Origin: Sedimentibacter sp. MB31-C6
Lineage (GTDB): Bacteria; Bacillota; Clostridia; Tissierellales; Sedimentibacteraceae
Direction of reading: 5' to 3'
DNA length: 64,000 nt
Assembly (NCBI RefSeq): GCF_035934735.1
Contig: NZ_CP142396.1
Span: 496,001-560,000, forward strand
The notes beneath the pieces were generated by a model. It was not told where the DNA came from. It did not search any database and saw nothing but the letters and a program-made list of their open reading frames with translations. This document shows, piece after piece, positions 1-8,370 of the stretch. Position 1 is the first letter of the stretch, and every line of letters begins with the position of its first letter. The position numbers and the translations under genes were made by a program.

Positions 1-35
1 AGAAACTAATAATCAGTAATAAACATGGTTTATCA

Positions 36-70
36 ATAAAAAGAACCTCAACTGCTAATGAGGTTCTTTT
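36..70 (-). terminator. Rho-independent terminator of the adenosyltransferase gene
   Basis: A 10-bp perfect stem (arms 41-50 and 59-68, AAGAACCTCA paired with TGAGGTTCTT) lies just past the stop codon of the minus-strand gene at 81. It is followed on that strand by a T run. The other side also has a short T run, so it could work in both directions. Confidence 0.8.
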
Positions 71-80
71 GTTTATTCAT

Positions 81-629
81 TTATATTTTTTCATTATACG
101 AACTTTCAAAGTCCATTATTGTTAAGTCAGTTTCTAAATATCTTGCGAAAGTATATAATACATCAGATAATCTATTTACAAATTTAATTAGAATATCACT
201 TACTTCTTCTTCTTTTTTAAGACTTAGAATTCTACGCTCTGCTCTCCTGCATATAGTTCTAGAAACATGAAGCGCTGCAGATGCCCTAGATGTCCCAGGA
301 ACAATAAACTTATCAAAACCACTTATTTTAGGTAAATATTCATCTATTATTCTTTCAAGTCCTTCAATATCTTCTTCTCTAACTTTAAATTTGAATTTTC
401 CTTCTTCAACAGTTGCCAACTCTCCTGCTACAAAGAATAAGCGCTTTTGTATTTTTAATAACTTACTACTAATGTCATCATCTTCTACAAACTTAGATGC
501 AAACCCTATAACTGAATTCAATTCATCAACTGTACCATAAGATTCTACTCTAAGAGAATCTTTATCAATTTTAGTACCATCATATAGAGATGTTTTACCT
601 TTATCACCTGTTTTAGTATATATTTTCAT
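81..629 (-). CDS. PduO-type cob(I)alamin adenosyltransferase
   Basis: This 182-residue protein transfers the adenosyl group of ATP to cob(I)alamin, giving adenosylcobalamin for B12-dependent mutases and dehydratases in the cytosol. The PduO-family ATP-binding N terminus is visible (YTKTGDKGKTSLYDG, about residues 4-18), as is the conserved VPGTSRASAALH...RTICRRAERR segment near residues 110-135. Length is normal for the family. The ATG follows a strong AGGGAGGA site. It is the last gene before a terminator and about 30 bp downstream of rsmA, so it may be co-transcribed with that group. I see no cobalamin riboswitch upstream. Confidence 0.93.
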   Translation of the reverse strand: MKIYTKTGDKGKTSLYDGTKIDKDSLRVESYGTVDELNSVIGFASKFVEDDDISSKLLKIQKRLFFVAGELATVEEGKFKFKVREEDIEGLERIIDEYLPKISGFDKFIVPGTSRASAALHVSRTICRRAERRILSLKKEEEVSDILIKFVNRLSDVLYTFARYLETDLTIMDFESSYNEKI

Positions 630-659
630 AGAAATCCTCCCTAATCATTATATATATAA

Positions 660-1541
660 TTATACCATGTTTTCATCATCTAAAACATTTATCATTTCAT
701 TTGATATATTTCCAAACTCTTTTAATGTTAATGTTTCTCCTCTTATACTTGGACTAATATTTACTTTATCTAACACTTCTTTAACTAACTCTTTAGGTAA
801 ATGTAAATTATTACTTAAGCCGTTCAGTAATGTTTTTCTTCTTTGCCCAAATGATCCTTTTATTACTTTAAAGAGTACTTTTTCATCTTCAACCACTATC
901 CTTGGCTCTTTTAAAACATCTAAAGAAATTACTGCTGAATCAACCTTTGGCCTAGGCATAAAAACAGTATTAGGAACAATCATAGATACATTTGTATCAG
1001 CCCTATATTGTACAGCAAGAGTAATTGCACCATATTCTTTAGTGCCAGGTTGAGCATTTAACCTTTGAGCAACTTCCTTTTGAACCATAACAACTATTTT
1101 TGATATTTTATATTTTTCCTCTAATATTTTCATTATAATTGGTGTTGTTATATAATAAGGAAGATTTGCAACTATTTTTACATCTAACCCCTCAAATTCC
1201 TCTTCGATAAGCTTATCTACATCTATTTTCATAAAGTCTTCATATATTATTTTAATATTATCATAATTAAGAGTTTCCTTATGAACTTGTTTCAAGCTTT
1301 TATCAATTTCTATTGCAACAACTTTTTTTGCTTTTTTACAAAGACCCTGAGTCAGTGTACCAAAACCAGGTCCTATTTCTATTACTCCAGACTTTTCATC
1401 TACACCTGCTGCTTCCACTATTTTACTAATTATATTTCCATCAATAAGAAAATTTTGTCCAAGTCTTTTGCTGAATTTAAAACCATTCTTTTCAAGAATA
1501 TCCTTCATTACTTTAGGTGAATATAGTTTTTTTTCATCCAT
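660..1541 (-). CDS. rsmA: 16S rRNA (adenine1518/1519-N6)-dimethyltransferase RsmA (KsgA)
   Basis: This enzyme dimethylates two adjacent adenosines in the 3'-terminal helix of 16S rRNA, using SAM, during small-subunit maturation. The hallmarks are RLGQNFLID near the N terminus, the SAM motif VIEIGPGFGTLT (about residues 53-64) and the NLPYYIT catalytic motif. An in-frame TTG at 1547 is possible, but the ATG at 1541 has the better spacing from AAGGAA. It begins a few bases after rnmV, reproducing the rnmV-rsmA pairing of Bacillus subtilis. Confidence 0.95.
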   Translation of the reverse strand: MDEKKLYSPKVMKDILEKNGFKFSKRLGQNFLIDGNIISKIVEAAGVDEKSGVIEIGPGFGTLTQGLCKKAKKVVAIEIDKSLKQVHKETLNYDNIKIIYEDFMKIDVDKLIEEEFEGLDVKIVANLPYYITTPIIMKILEEKYKISKIVVMVQKEVAQRLNAQPGTKEYGAITLAVQYRADTNVSMIVPNTVFMPRPKVDSAVISLDVLKEPRIVVEDEKVLFKVIKGSFGQRRKTLLNGLSNNLHLPKELVKEVLDKVNISPSIRGETLTLKEFGNISNEMINVLDDENMV

Positions 1542-1548
1542 TATCAAT

Positions 1549-2094
1549 CTATTCCTTTATTTCATATATGCTATTAATTGCTTTTTCTAATTCTTCTCTG
1601 GTTATTCCAAAAGAATTTAATCTTTTCAAAAATTGTTTTGCACTACAATATCCTATTCCCAATTCGTCTCCAAGTTTCCCCCTTAATTTAGAAGCATTGT
1701 CATTTCCAATAATATTATAATATACCAAGTCTTTAATAGTAAATTCCTGTCTGTTATCTGAAAATTCTGCTTTTGCATTTTTTAAAGCTATTCTAATTTC
1801 TTCTGGAGAAGCATTTTCTACACCTATATTACCATTTTTATTAGCTTTATCTCTCGGAATAAATGCATGCTTGCAATTCTCTATCTCTGAAGATAATATA
1901 TTTCTAATTTTTTTCCCTGGGTAATCTGGATCAGTTAATATTATAATACCTCTGTTTTTAGATGCTTTTTTAATTAAGTTAATTATATTATCATTTATTC
2001 CTAAACCACTAGTTGAAATTACTTCAGCTTCAACAGCTCTTTTAACTGCTGATATATCAGATTTACCTTCAACTACTATTATTTCCTTAATCAA
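1549..2094 (-). CDS. rnmV: Ribonuclease M5
   Basis: This 181-residue TOPRIM-fold endonuclease matures 5S rRNA precursors. The acidic TOPRIM motifs are visible: IVVEGKSD at residues 6-13 and LTDPDYPGKKIR near residue 55. Length matches the family. Its start abuts the stop of udk (2095), and rsmA follows at once, so the three genes are probably translated from one transcript. No 5S rRNA gene is in the window. Confidence 0.93.
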   Translation of the reverse strand: MIKEIIVVEGKSDISAVKRAVEAEVISTSGLGINDNIINLIKKASKNRGIIILTDPDYPGKKIRNILSSEIENCKHAFIPRDKANKNGNIGVENASPEEIRIALKNAKAEFSDNRQEFTIKDLVYYNIIGNDNASKLRGKLGDELGIGYCSAKQFLKRLNSFGITREELEKAINSIYEIKE

Positions 2095-2754
2095 TTAAAT
2101 ATTCTCCTTTTTATTTATTAAAGAGTTTTGTTGATTCATCTTCAACAGTGATTTTATTTTTGTTACCATTAAATCTACGGCAACTAAATTATTTCCACCT
2201 TCAGTTACAATAATATCTGCATATTTTTTACTAGGTTCAATAAACTGTTCATGAGCAGGTCTAACTGTATTCATATATTGAGTTATTATAGAATCCAAAC
2301 TCCTCGCTCTATCATTCATATCCCTAATTATCCTTCTTAAAATACGTATATCTGAATCTGTATCAACATAAATTTTTATATCAAGCAATTCTCTAATTTT
2401 TTCTTCATAAAAAACTAGCAATCCTTCTACTATTATAATCTCTTTTGGCTCTACAGTAATAGTATCTATTTTTCGGTTATGTACCTCATAATCATAGATA
2501 GGTTTATAAATAGGCTCTCCCTTTTTCAATTTATTTATATGTTCTACAAATAAATCAGTATCAAATGCAAAGGGATGATCATAATTAGTTTTGCACCTTT
2601 CTTCATATGTTAAATCACTTTGATCTTTATAGTAAGCATCATGTTCAATTATGGCTACACTTTTTTCAGGAACTTCTGAAAATATTCTATTAACTATTGT
2701 TGTTTTGCCCGAACCGCTTCCTCCAGATATTCCAATGAATATTGGTTTCTTCAT
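2095..2754 (-). CDS. udk: Uridine kinase
   Basis: This enzyme phosphorylates uridine and cytidine to UMP and CMP in pyrimidine salvage. The P-loop [12 protein letters not shown] (about residues 8-19), HDAYYKDQ, the [10 protein letters not shown] segment and the RRIIRD motif are all characteristic of Udk. The 219-residue length is a little longer than usual, with an unconserved polar C-terminal tail of about 15 residues. The ATG follows ACGGAGG. It is the first gene of the udk-rnmV-rsmA group; in B. subtilis this position beside rnmV is taken by the yabE-type gene, which here lies one gene further upstream. Confidence 0.93.
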   Translation of the reverse strand: MKKPIFIGISGGSGSGKTTIVNRIFSEVPEKSVAIIEHDAYYKDQSDLTYEERCKTNYDHPFAFDTDLFVEHINKLKKGEPIYKPIYDYEVHNRKIDTITVEPKEIIIVEGLLVFYEEKIRELLDIKIYVDTDSDIRILRRIIRDMNDRARSLDSIITQYMNTVRPAHEQFIEPSKKYADIIVTEGGNNLVAVDLMVTKIKSLLKMNQQNSLINKKENI

Positions 2755-2861
2755 AATAACCTCCGTTAATAATTCACATTAGCTTTTAATTCCTATTACA
2801 ATATACACCATTTTTTGCATTTTGCATATAATTATTAAAATTATTTAATTAAATTAAAAAT

Positions 2862-2887
2862 AAAAATTGCCTCAAAAGGCAATTTTT
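2862..2887 (-). terminator. Rho-independent terminator after the 3D-domain gene
   Basis: A perfect 10-bp stem (arms 2862-2871 and 2878-2887, AAAAATTGCC and its complement) has a 6-nt loop and T-rich flanks on both sides. It lies 20 bp past the stop of the minus-strand gene at 2908. Confidence 0.85.
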
Positions 2888-2907
2888 ATTTTTGACTTAT
2901 GGATATT

Positions 2908-3645
2908 TTATTCTAAAATATAGACTTTAACTTGTCTAATTCCAAAATTTAAAGCATCTGTTCCACTTTCCATAAACAGGTCTATCCTGTTACCCTTTAT
3001 TGCTCCTCCTGTATCAAGAGCTGTTGCATAACCGTAGTCAGGACTGCCATCTATTGAAGCTATGTATAGCTTCGTTCCAAGAGGTATTACACTTGGATCT
3101 ACTGCAACTGTACCTGGCTGAGCTTTTGTGCCAGATGCTGTAATCCCATAATAGGGATCTCCAGGATATTTATTTGTACTTTCATAGGATAAATCATAAG
3201 CTGTAGCAACCATATCTAATTCATTAGTAAATCTAAATCCACCACGAGATGTTGCAACTTCAAATTCTTTTGTTCCTATCTCAATTACTTCATCTACTGG
3301 TTCCTTAAAAACAAATTCTTCTTCTAAAGATTTAGATATTAATTCACCATCTTCATAAAGTTCTTGATAAACAGATTTTTTCATACCATCAGAACCCTTT
3401 TGAACTACTTCTTCATAGTCAGTAAATTGATTCTCATTGTATACTATCTTTGTATCATGTTCTACACCACTATGTTGAATTTCATATTTCACTTCTTTTA
3501 TTGGGGATTCAACAGAATCAACTTTTTTTATAGTGCTACCATATGTGTAATTTTTATAACTATTTTCATTAATATCATAAGTTACAATAAAGCTCATTAT
3601 CAATATTGAAACAATTAAAAATGGGTATATTTTATTTATTTTCAT
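2908..3645 (-). CDS. Exported G5/3D-domain protein (YabE-like)
   Basis: This is probably a cell-wall-active protein of the resuscitation-promoting-factor/YabE group. An N-terminal hydrophobic segment (about residues 8-24) acts as signal or anchor. A G5-like region follows (about 75-140), and then a C-terminal 3D domain with its three aspartates in VAVDPSVIPLGTKLY, ALDTGGAIKGNRIDLF (about 185-235). The ATG at 3645 is preferred because GGTGG lies just upstream; a TTG at 3663 would add six residues without a good site. Synteny with rnmV/rsmA supports a yabE-like identity. The exact enzymatic activity (lytic transglycosylase or other) cannot be read from sequence. Confidence 0.85.
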   Translation of the reverse strand: MKINKIYPFLIVSILIMSFIVTYDINENSYKNYTYGSTIKKVDSVESPIKEVKYEIQHSGVEHDTKIVYNENQFTDYEEVVQKGSDGMKKSVYQELYEDGELISKSLEEEFVFKEPVDEVIEIGTKEFEVATSRGGFRFTNELDMVATAYDLSYESTNKYPGDPYYGITASGTKAQPGTVAVDPSVIPLGTKLYIASIDGSPDYGYATALDTGGAIKGNRIDLFMESGTDALNFGIRQVKVYILE

Positions 3646-3682
3646 TCTACCACCAACCTTCAATAATATATCTAAAATAGAT

Positions 3683-3706
3683 TACCTTTAAAGTTATTTA
3701 AAGGTA
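3683..3706. repeat. Perfect inverted repeat upstream of the 3D-domain gene
   Basis: Two perfect 10-bp arms (TACCTTTAAA and its complement) are separated by GTTA, about 38 bp upstream of the ATG. There is no T tract on the minus side, so it looks more like an operator or a 5'-leader hairpin than a terminator. The rest of the 3646-4001 gap is very AT-rich and shows nothing else that I can identify. Confidence 0.5.
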
Positions 3707-4001
3707 TAAATTTTTTACTGGAAAAATTTACTTTTTGCATAGTTATGAAAAACTATACATTATTGGCAATCCTTAAGCAAACACATAAAATTTGCACAAA
3801 GCGTATTATATATCATATTTACAAAATTTGCAAGTTTTTTTCTAAATATTTAATATTTAATAAGCTTTTACACATTTTATTACTATTTCCAATCCTTTTA
3901 AAGTAAATATTTCTAGTAAATATTCATATTATTTACAATTATTAAAAAAATATACCACTTTTTCTATAATATACTCATCAGTCCTTATAATGGAACTTTT
4001 T

Positions 4002-4868
4002 TTATATTTTTGTATATTTATAATTTTCTACTTCTTCGTATAGATTTTTTATTACTTTTTCAAATAATACTCCCTCTGAACTAGAAGTTTGAGCTTTATG
4101 TGTAACTAATACAGCGTTAGATACAAATCTTGAAGACTTTTCTAAAGCTTCTGGTAATTTTTTATCATTAAACAAGTACCCAACAAATAGTGCTGTAAAC
4201 AAGTCTCCTGTTCCTGGATATCTGGTTTCAACATAATCAAATGGAATTTTCCAAAATTCATTACTTTTTTTATCAAAACAAACGTTAATATGCTCGCCTT
4301 CTTCTGTAGTTACACCAGTTATAACAATTATTCTAGGCCCCATATCACCTAGTTTTTTTAAATATAATTTGAGATTTTCAATGCTCATATGTTCATTACA
4401 GTATCTCTTTTTAAGCAAAATACTTGCTTCTGTTAAATTTGGTGTTATTATATCTGCTTTACGTACAAGTTGATTCATTTTATTTATCATATTTTCTGTA
4501 TAGGTTTTATAAGTTAAACCATGGTCTCCCATTACAGGGTCAACAACTATAAGAGCATCATTTTTTAATTTAACATTTTCAATTATATCCATCATTATAT
4601 TGATTTGTTTCTCTGAACCTATGAATCCACTATAAACGCAATCAAATGTTTCATTGTTTTTTTCCCAGGCATTATAATATTTTTTCATATGCTCAGTAAA
4701 ATCATAGAAATAAAATTCTTTATATTCTGAATGATTACTAAGAATCGCAGTAGGCAAAGGACATACTTGACACCCTAACGCTGACATAATTGGTAGTATC
4801 ACTGTCATGGAGCATCTGCCAACGCCTGACATATCATGAATTGCAGCAACTTTCGGTATAATCCTCAT
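4002..4868 (-). CDS. pdxY: Pyridoxamine/pyridoxal kinase (PdxY-like)
   Basis: This ribokinase-family enzyme phosphorylates pyridoxal or pyridoxamine in vitamin B6 salvage. The N-terminal IHDMSGVGRCSMTVILP segment binds substrate, LIVVDPVMGDHG is the Mg/ATP-region motif, and PGTGDLFTALFVGYL near residue 220 carries the GTGD catalytic aspartate. The 288-residue length is typical. It stands alone between two gaps, with the guaB terminator upstream. Activity on pyridoxine or on hydroxymethylpyrimidine cannot be excluded. Confidence 0.88.
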   Translation of the reverse strand: MRIIPKVAAIHDMSGVGRCSMTVILPIMSALGCQVCPLPTAILSNHSEYKEFYFYDFTEHMKKYYNAWEKNNETFDCVYSGFIGSEKQINIMMDIIENVKLKNDALIVVDPVMGDHGLTYKTYTENMINKMNQLVRKADIITPNLTEASILLKKRYCNEHMSIENLKLYLKKLGDMGPRIIVITGVTTEEGEHINVCFDKKSNEFWKIPFDYVETRYPGTGDLFTALFVGYLFNDKKLPEALEKSSRFVSNAVLVTHKAQTSSSEGVLFEKVIKNLYEEVENYKYTKI

Positions 4869-4956
4869 TTATTTTTCTCCTCATATAATTATGATATTAA
4901 TATACCCTCTTTCAAGCATAAAAAAAAGGGACAGTTTTTTAAAACTATAAAGCTAC

Positions 4957-4994
4957 AGCAAAAAACCACAGTTCTTTAAGTACAACTGTGGTTT
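4957..4994 (-). terminator. Terminator of guaB
   Basis: An 11-bp perfect stem (arms 4963-4973 and 4984-4994, AAACCACAGTT with AACTGTGGTTT) is followed on the minus strand by TTTTTTG. It lies 17 bp past the guaB stop. Confidence 0.85.
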
Positions 4995-5011
4995 AAATAT
5001 ACTTTCTTAAC

Positions 5012-6502
5012 TTATTGATTTTTCAAAATTACATCATGTGCTGAACCTTCTGATATACTAGTTGAAGAAACTAAAACTAGTCTACCTTTTTCCTGAAGAT
5101 CTTTAATTGATATTGCTCCACAATTACACATAGTTGACTTAATTTTATGAAGAGTTGTTCCTAAACCATCATCAAGTTTACCAGCATAAGGTACATACGA
5201 ATCTACACCTTCTTCAAATTGGAGTCCTGCTTTACCACCTAAATCATATCTAGTCCAATTTCTTGCTCTGTTAGATCCTTCTCCCCAATATTCCTTAACG
5301 AATCCATTGCCATATCTAATTTTCGCAGTTGGACTTTCATCAAAACCAGCAAAATATCTACCAAGCATAACAAAATCTGCTCCCATAGCTAATGCTAAAG
5401 TCACATGATAATCTTGTACAATGCCTCCATCAGAACAAATTGGTACATATATGCCTGTTTCCTCAAAATATTCATTTCGTGCAGCTGAAACATCTAATAC
5501 AGATGAAGCTTGACCTCTACCTATACCTTTTTGTTCCCTGGTAATACAAATAGAACCACCACCAATTCCTATTTTCACAAAATCAGCACCAGCATCTGCC
5601 AAATATCTAAATCCTTCTCTTTCTACTACATTTCCAGCTCCTACTTTAACCTTCCCATTATATTCTTGTTTAATCCATTTGATTGTTTCAGCCTGCCATT
5701 CACTAAATCCTTCAGATGAATCAATACACAAAATATCTGCTCCTGCTTCAACTAATGCTGGGACCCTTTCCTTATAATCTCTTGAATTAATTCCTGCTCC
5801 TACTACGTAACTTTTTTGTTTATCTAATAATGATCTTGGATTTTCCTTATCTTCAGAATAATCTTTTCTAAAAACCATATAAACTAAATTAAATTCATCA
5901 TCTACAATCGGTACAGAATTCAATTTATGTTCCCAAATAATATTATTTGCTTCAGTTAATGTAATTCCTTCTTTTCCAACTTTAAGAGAATCTGCCTTTG
6001 TCATGAAATCCTTGACCTTCTTATCAAGAGGGTCTCTAGTAGTTCTATAGTCCCTTCCTGTTACAACGCCTAAGAGTTTACCTGTAGCAGTACCATCCTC
6101 AGTAATAGCCATTGTGGAATGGCCAGTTTTCTCCTTTATCTCAAGTACATCCTTAAGAGTATGCTCTGGAGTTAAATTCGAATCACTGATTACAAATCCA
6201 GCTTTATATTTTTTAACCTTTCTAACCATATCTGCTTCACTTTCAATTGACTGAGAACCATATATAAATGAAATTCCACCGTTCTTTGCTAATGCAATGG
6301 CTAAATTATTATCTGAAACTGATTGCATTATAGCTGATGAGAATGGAATGTTAAGTTTCAAATCAGGTGTTTCACCTTTTTTGAATCTTGTTATTGGTGT
6401 GCTTAAATCTACATTTTCAACTACACATTCTTTAGTAGTTAGATTTGGTAATAGTAAATACTCTCCAAAAGTTCTGGAAGGCTCATGTATTATTTTTGCC
6501 AT
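5012..6502 (-). CDS. guaB: IMP dehydrogenase
   Basis: This enzyme oxidises IMP to XMP with NAD, the committed step of GMP synthesis. The TIM barrel is interrupted by a CBS pair (about residues 95-215). The catalytic loop [18 protein letters not shown] places the nucleophile at Cys319. The flap region [14 protein letters not shown] (about 408-422) and the C-terminal STMCNCGA differ from the usual bacterial YRGMGS flap. They resemble, from memory, the enzyme of the protozoan Tritrichomonas foetus and its bacterial relatives. The ATG follows AAGGAG. It is monocistronic, with its own promoter and terminator. Confidence 0.95.
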   Translation of the reverse strand: MAKIIHEPSRTFGEYLLLPNLTTKECVVENVDLSTPITRFKKGETPDLKLNIPFSSAIMQSVSDNNLAIALAKNGGISFIYGSQSIESEADMVRKVKKYKAGFVISDSNLTPEHTLKDVLEIKEKTGHSTMAITEDGTATGKLLGVVTGRDYRTTRDPLDKKVKDFMTKADSLKVGKEGITLTEANNIIWEHKLNSVPIVDDEFNLVYMVFRKDYSEDKENPRSLLDKQKSYVVGAGINSRDYKERVPALVEAGADILCIDSSEGFSEWQAETIKWIKQEYNGKVKVGAGNVVEREGFRYLADAGADFVKIGIGGGSICITREQKGIGRGQASSVLDVSAARNEYFEETGIYVPICSDGGIVQDYHVTLALAMGADFVMLGRYFAGFDESPTAKIRYGNGFVKEYWGEGSNRARNWTRYDLGGKAGLQFEEGVDSYVPYAGKLDDGLGTTLHKIKSTMCNCGAISIKDLQEKGRLVLVSSTSISEGSAHDVILKNQ

Positions 6503-6562
6503 TTAGAAATCTCCTTTTCCTTTGTATTATCAGTTCTACGAACGATTTAAATTATTCTTGAT

Positions 6563-6591
6563 AGATTATCATAATATCCATACAATGTCAA
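6563..6591 (-). promoter_or_regulatory. Candidate sigma-A promoter of guaB
   Basis: A perfect -35 (TTGACA, complement of 6586-6591) is followed 17 bp later by TAATCT, or 15 bp later by GATAAT. The -10 is weak, so the exact start is uncertain. I do not see a purine riboswitch in the short leader. Confidence 0.45.
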
Positions 6592-6654
6592 CTATTTTAA
6601 ATAATTGTATATAATTAAAATACAAACATATAAACATATATTAGCTTTATATTA

Positions 6655-6682
6655 AATAAAAAAGACAGTTACAAACTGTCCT
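6655..6682 (-). terminator. Terminator of the DUF1292 gene
   Basis: A 7-bp stem (GACAGTT at 6664-6670, AACTGTC at 6674-6680), extendable by A/T pairs, is followed on the minus strand by TTTTTTATTT just past the stop at 6690. Confidence 0.8.
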
Positions 6683-6689
6683 CTTTATA

Positions 6690-7043
6690 TTACCCTTCGT
6701 CTTCATCAAATAATTCGTCAAGCTCTGCTTCATCCAGAATTACATCAAATGCTTTTGTTACTGCATCATATTCCTCATCAGATTCTATGCTTATTAAATC
6801 AATACTACCATCATCATATTCCTTAAATCCATAAAGGAATACTTCTCCCTCTTCTATATTATCTAAAGGTAGTAAAGCTATATAATCCTTTTCTTCTACT
6901 TGAAATACAGAAATAACTGCGCATTCAATATCAGTTCCGTCTTCTAAAGTCAGAGTAATGATTTCTTCTCCATCATGATCATGACCACAATCACATCCGT
7001 CGTCTCCACATTCACAACCACATAAATCTTTATCTTCACTCAT
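6690..7043 (-). CDS. DUF1292 family acidic protein with Cys/His-rich N terminus
   Basis: This is a 117-residue cytosolic protein. Residues 28-115 fit DUF1292 (EEIITLTLEDGTDIECAV..., YIALLPLD, VFLYGFKEYDDGSI), a small acidic family common in Bacillota and without known function. Residues 7-24 add a CGCECGDDGCDCGHDHDG segment with five cysteines and two histidines, which looks able to bind metal; this is inference. The start follows AAGGAAG. It has its own terminator and lies between guaB and tRNA-Pro. Confidence 0.82.
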   Translation of the reverse strand: MSEDKDLCGCECGDDGCDCGHDHDGEEIITLTLEDGTDIECAVISVFQVEEKDYIALLPLDNIEEGEVFLYGFKEYDDGSIDLISIESDEEYDAVTKAFDVILDEAELDELFDEDEG

Positions 7044-7189
7044 ATTTTATACTTCCTTATTCTTATTTTATCCAAATTATAGGATATTTCAACTTTATCA
7101 GAATAGTATATAAAATGCAAGGTGAAATTTATATTTTTAAAAATTTTTACTCTTTACAGAACTTTATTTATCATTTATAATTTCTATAT

Positions 7190-7264
7190 CGGGATGTAGC
7201 GCAGCTTGGTTAGCGTACAAGTCTGGGGGACTTGGGGTCGCTGGTTCGAATCCAGTCATCCCGA
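7190..7264 (+). tRNA. tRNA-Pro (anticodon GGG)
   Basis: The 75-nt cloverleaf folds fully. The 7-bp acceptor pairs 7190-7196 with 7257-7263. The D arm starts at 7199. The anticodon stem is 7218-7222 with 7230-7234, around loop CTGGGGG, so the anticodon is GGG at 7225-7227. The T arm has loop TTCGAAT. The discriminator is A, and CCA is not encoded. It is a lone plus-strand tRNA; the convergent flavoprotein gene ends 16 bp downstream with no visible terminator between. Confidence 0.95.
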
Positions 7265-7280
7265 CTATTTTTATTCAAAA

Positions 7281-8330
7281 TTATTCTTCAATACATTTTC
7301 TTATGTTTTTTGCGAACTCTGCTGCTTTTTCTTTTATATTGTCGACTCCCTTTATTTCACCAATATCATTTGCAGTTTCCATTAAAGCAAATTTAGGTGG
7401 TAACATGAAAGTTTTATTAATATTTAAGGCACTTATTAATTGTTGTGCCAATATATCACTTCCACTATGACCTGATACTATAATAGAAAATATATACTTG
7501 TCATAAAATTTAACCTTTCTAAATAAGGCAGTCAATCTATTTATAGCAGCTGACATATTTGCACTTATTGCGTCATTATAGTTAGGACACAACATAATAA
7601 GTATGTCACAGTCAATTATAGCAGGATATATTTCTTCTACCATAATCCCACCATAAAAACAATTTGTACTTTCTGAATAATGCTTACATGCCTTATATGA
7701 ACATGCTTTACAATCATGAATAGAACCATTTTCTATATGTATTTCATTTATATTATAATCCTTCAAATTATCTTTAACCATTTTCCACAAAAGTAAAGTA
7801 TTAGATGTTGTATAATTGCTTGAATGTAATGTAAGTATATTAGGATTTCTAATTTTTTTAACATTATAATTCATAAGGGCATTAACAGTTTTTTTGCAAT
7901 CTTGCAAACAAATTTCATATAAGCTCATATCATGTATTTTTTTATATGTATTGTAATTTTTCAGAGAGCCTGTTGCTTCAGACAATGGTCTGCCAGGAAA
8001 AATGCATCCAGCATTATTTGCATGAAAAATTATTTTTCGTCCAATATCTCTAGAATATAATTCATTTTTGACATTAACGATTACTGAACCTACAGAGTTT
8101 TCCATAAAGTTATCCCCTGACTTTATTATTTTTTCTAAAAATCTGTATAGTTCAATATTTATTCCCGATTCACCTAATTCCACTACAAATAAAATTTTCT
8201 TGTTTTTTAAATTTACTATTTCATTACTAGTTTTAATTAAATCATATTCATATCCTTCTAGCGCAAACAGTAGCATATTATGAAGTCGTTCTGACACTTC
8301 CCCTGGCATCAATACAGTTAAATTTTCCAT
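7281..8330 (-). CDS. Flavodoxin-like / NADPH-dependent FMN reductase-type protein with cysteine cluster
   Basis: The protein has about 349 residues. Residues 1-155 match nothing I recognise. Residues 163-345 look like the flavodoxin-like NAD(P)H-dependent FMN reductase or iron-sulfur flavoprotein fold: a beta strand and phosphate-binding-type loop (ILTLHSSNYTTSNT), a C-x2-C-x4-C-x7-C cluster (CKACSYKACKHYSESTNC), and the CPNYNDAISANMSAAINR helix typical of these families. It is the last gene of the operon headed by the 1623-residue fusion, 40 bp after the dehydrogenase-like gene. A redox role in that system is inferred. The ATG at 8330 follows GAAGGGG; a TTG at 8333 would add one residue. Confidence 0.65.
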   Translation of the reverse strand: MENLTVLMPGEVSERLHNMLLFALEGYEYDLIKTSNEIVNLKNKKILFVVELGESGINIELYRFLEKIIKSGDNFMENSVGSVIVNVKNELYSRDIGRKIIFHANNAGCIFPGRPLSEATGSLKNYNTYKKIHDMSLYEICLQDCKKTVNALMNYNVKKIRNPNILTLHSSNYTTSNTLLLWKMVKDNLKDYNINEIHIENGSIHDCKACSYKACKHYSESTNCFYGGIMVEEIYPAIIDCDILIMLCPNYNDAISANMSAAINRLTALFRKVKFYDKYIFSIIVSGHSGSDILAQQLISALNINKTFMLPPKFALMETANDIGEIKGVDNIKEKAAEFAKNIRKCIEE

Positions 8331-8370
8331 CAAAAGCCCCTTCTTTTAAAATTATAAAAACTAAGTAGAA

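Noticed and set aside
630-659. Cobalamin riboswitch before the adenosyltransferase gene
   Set aside because: The gap is only 30 bp and contains just a ribosome binding site.
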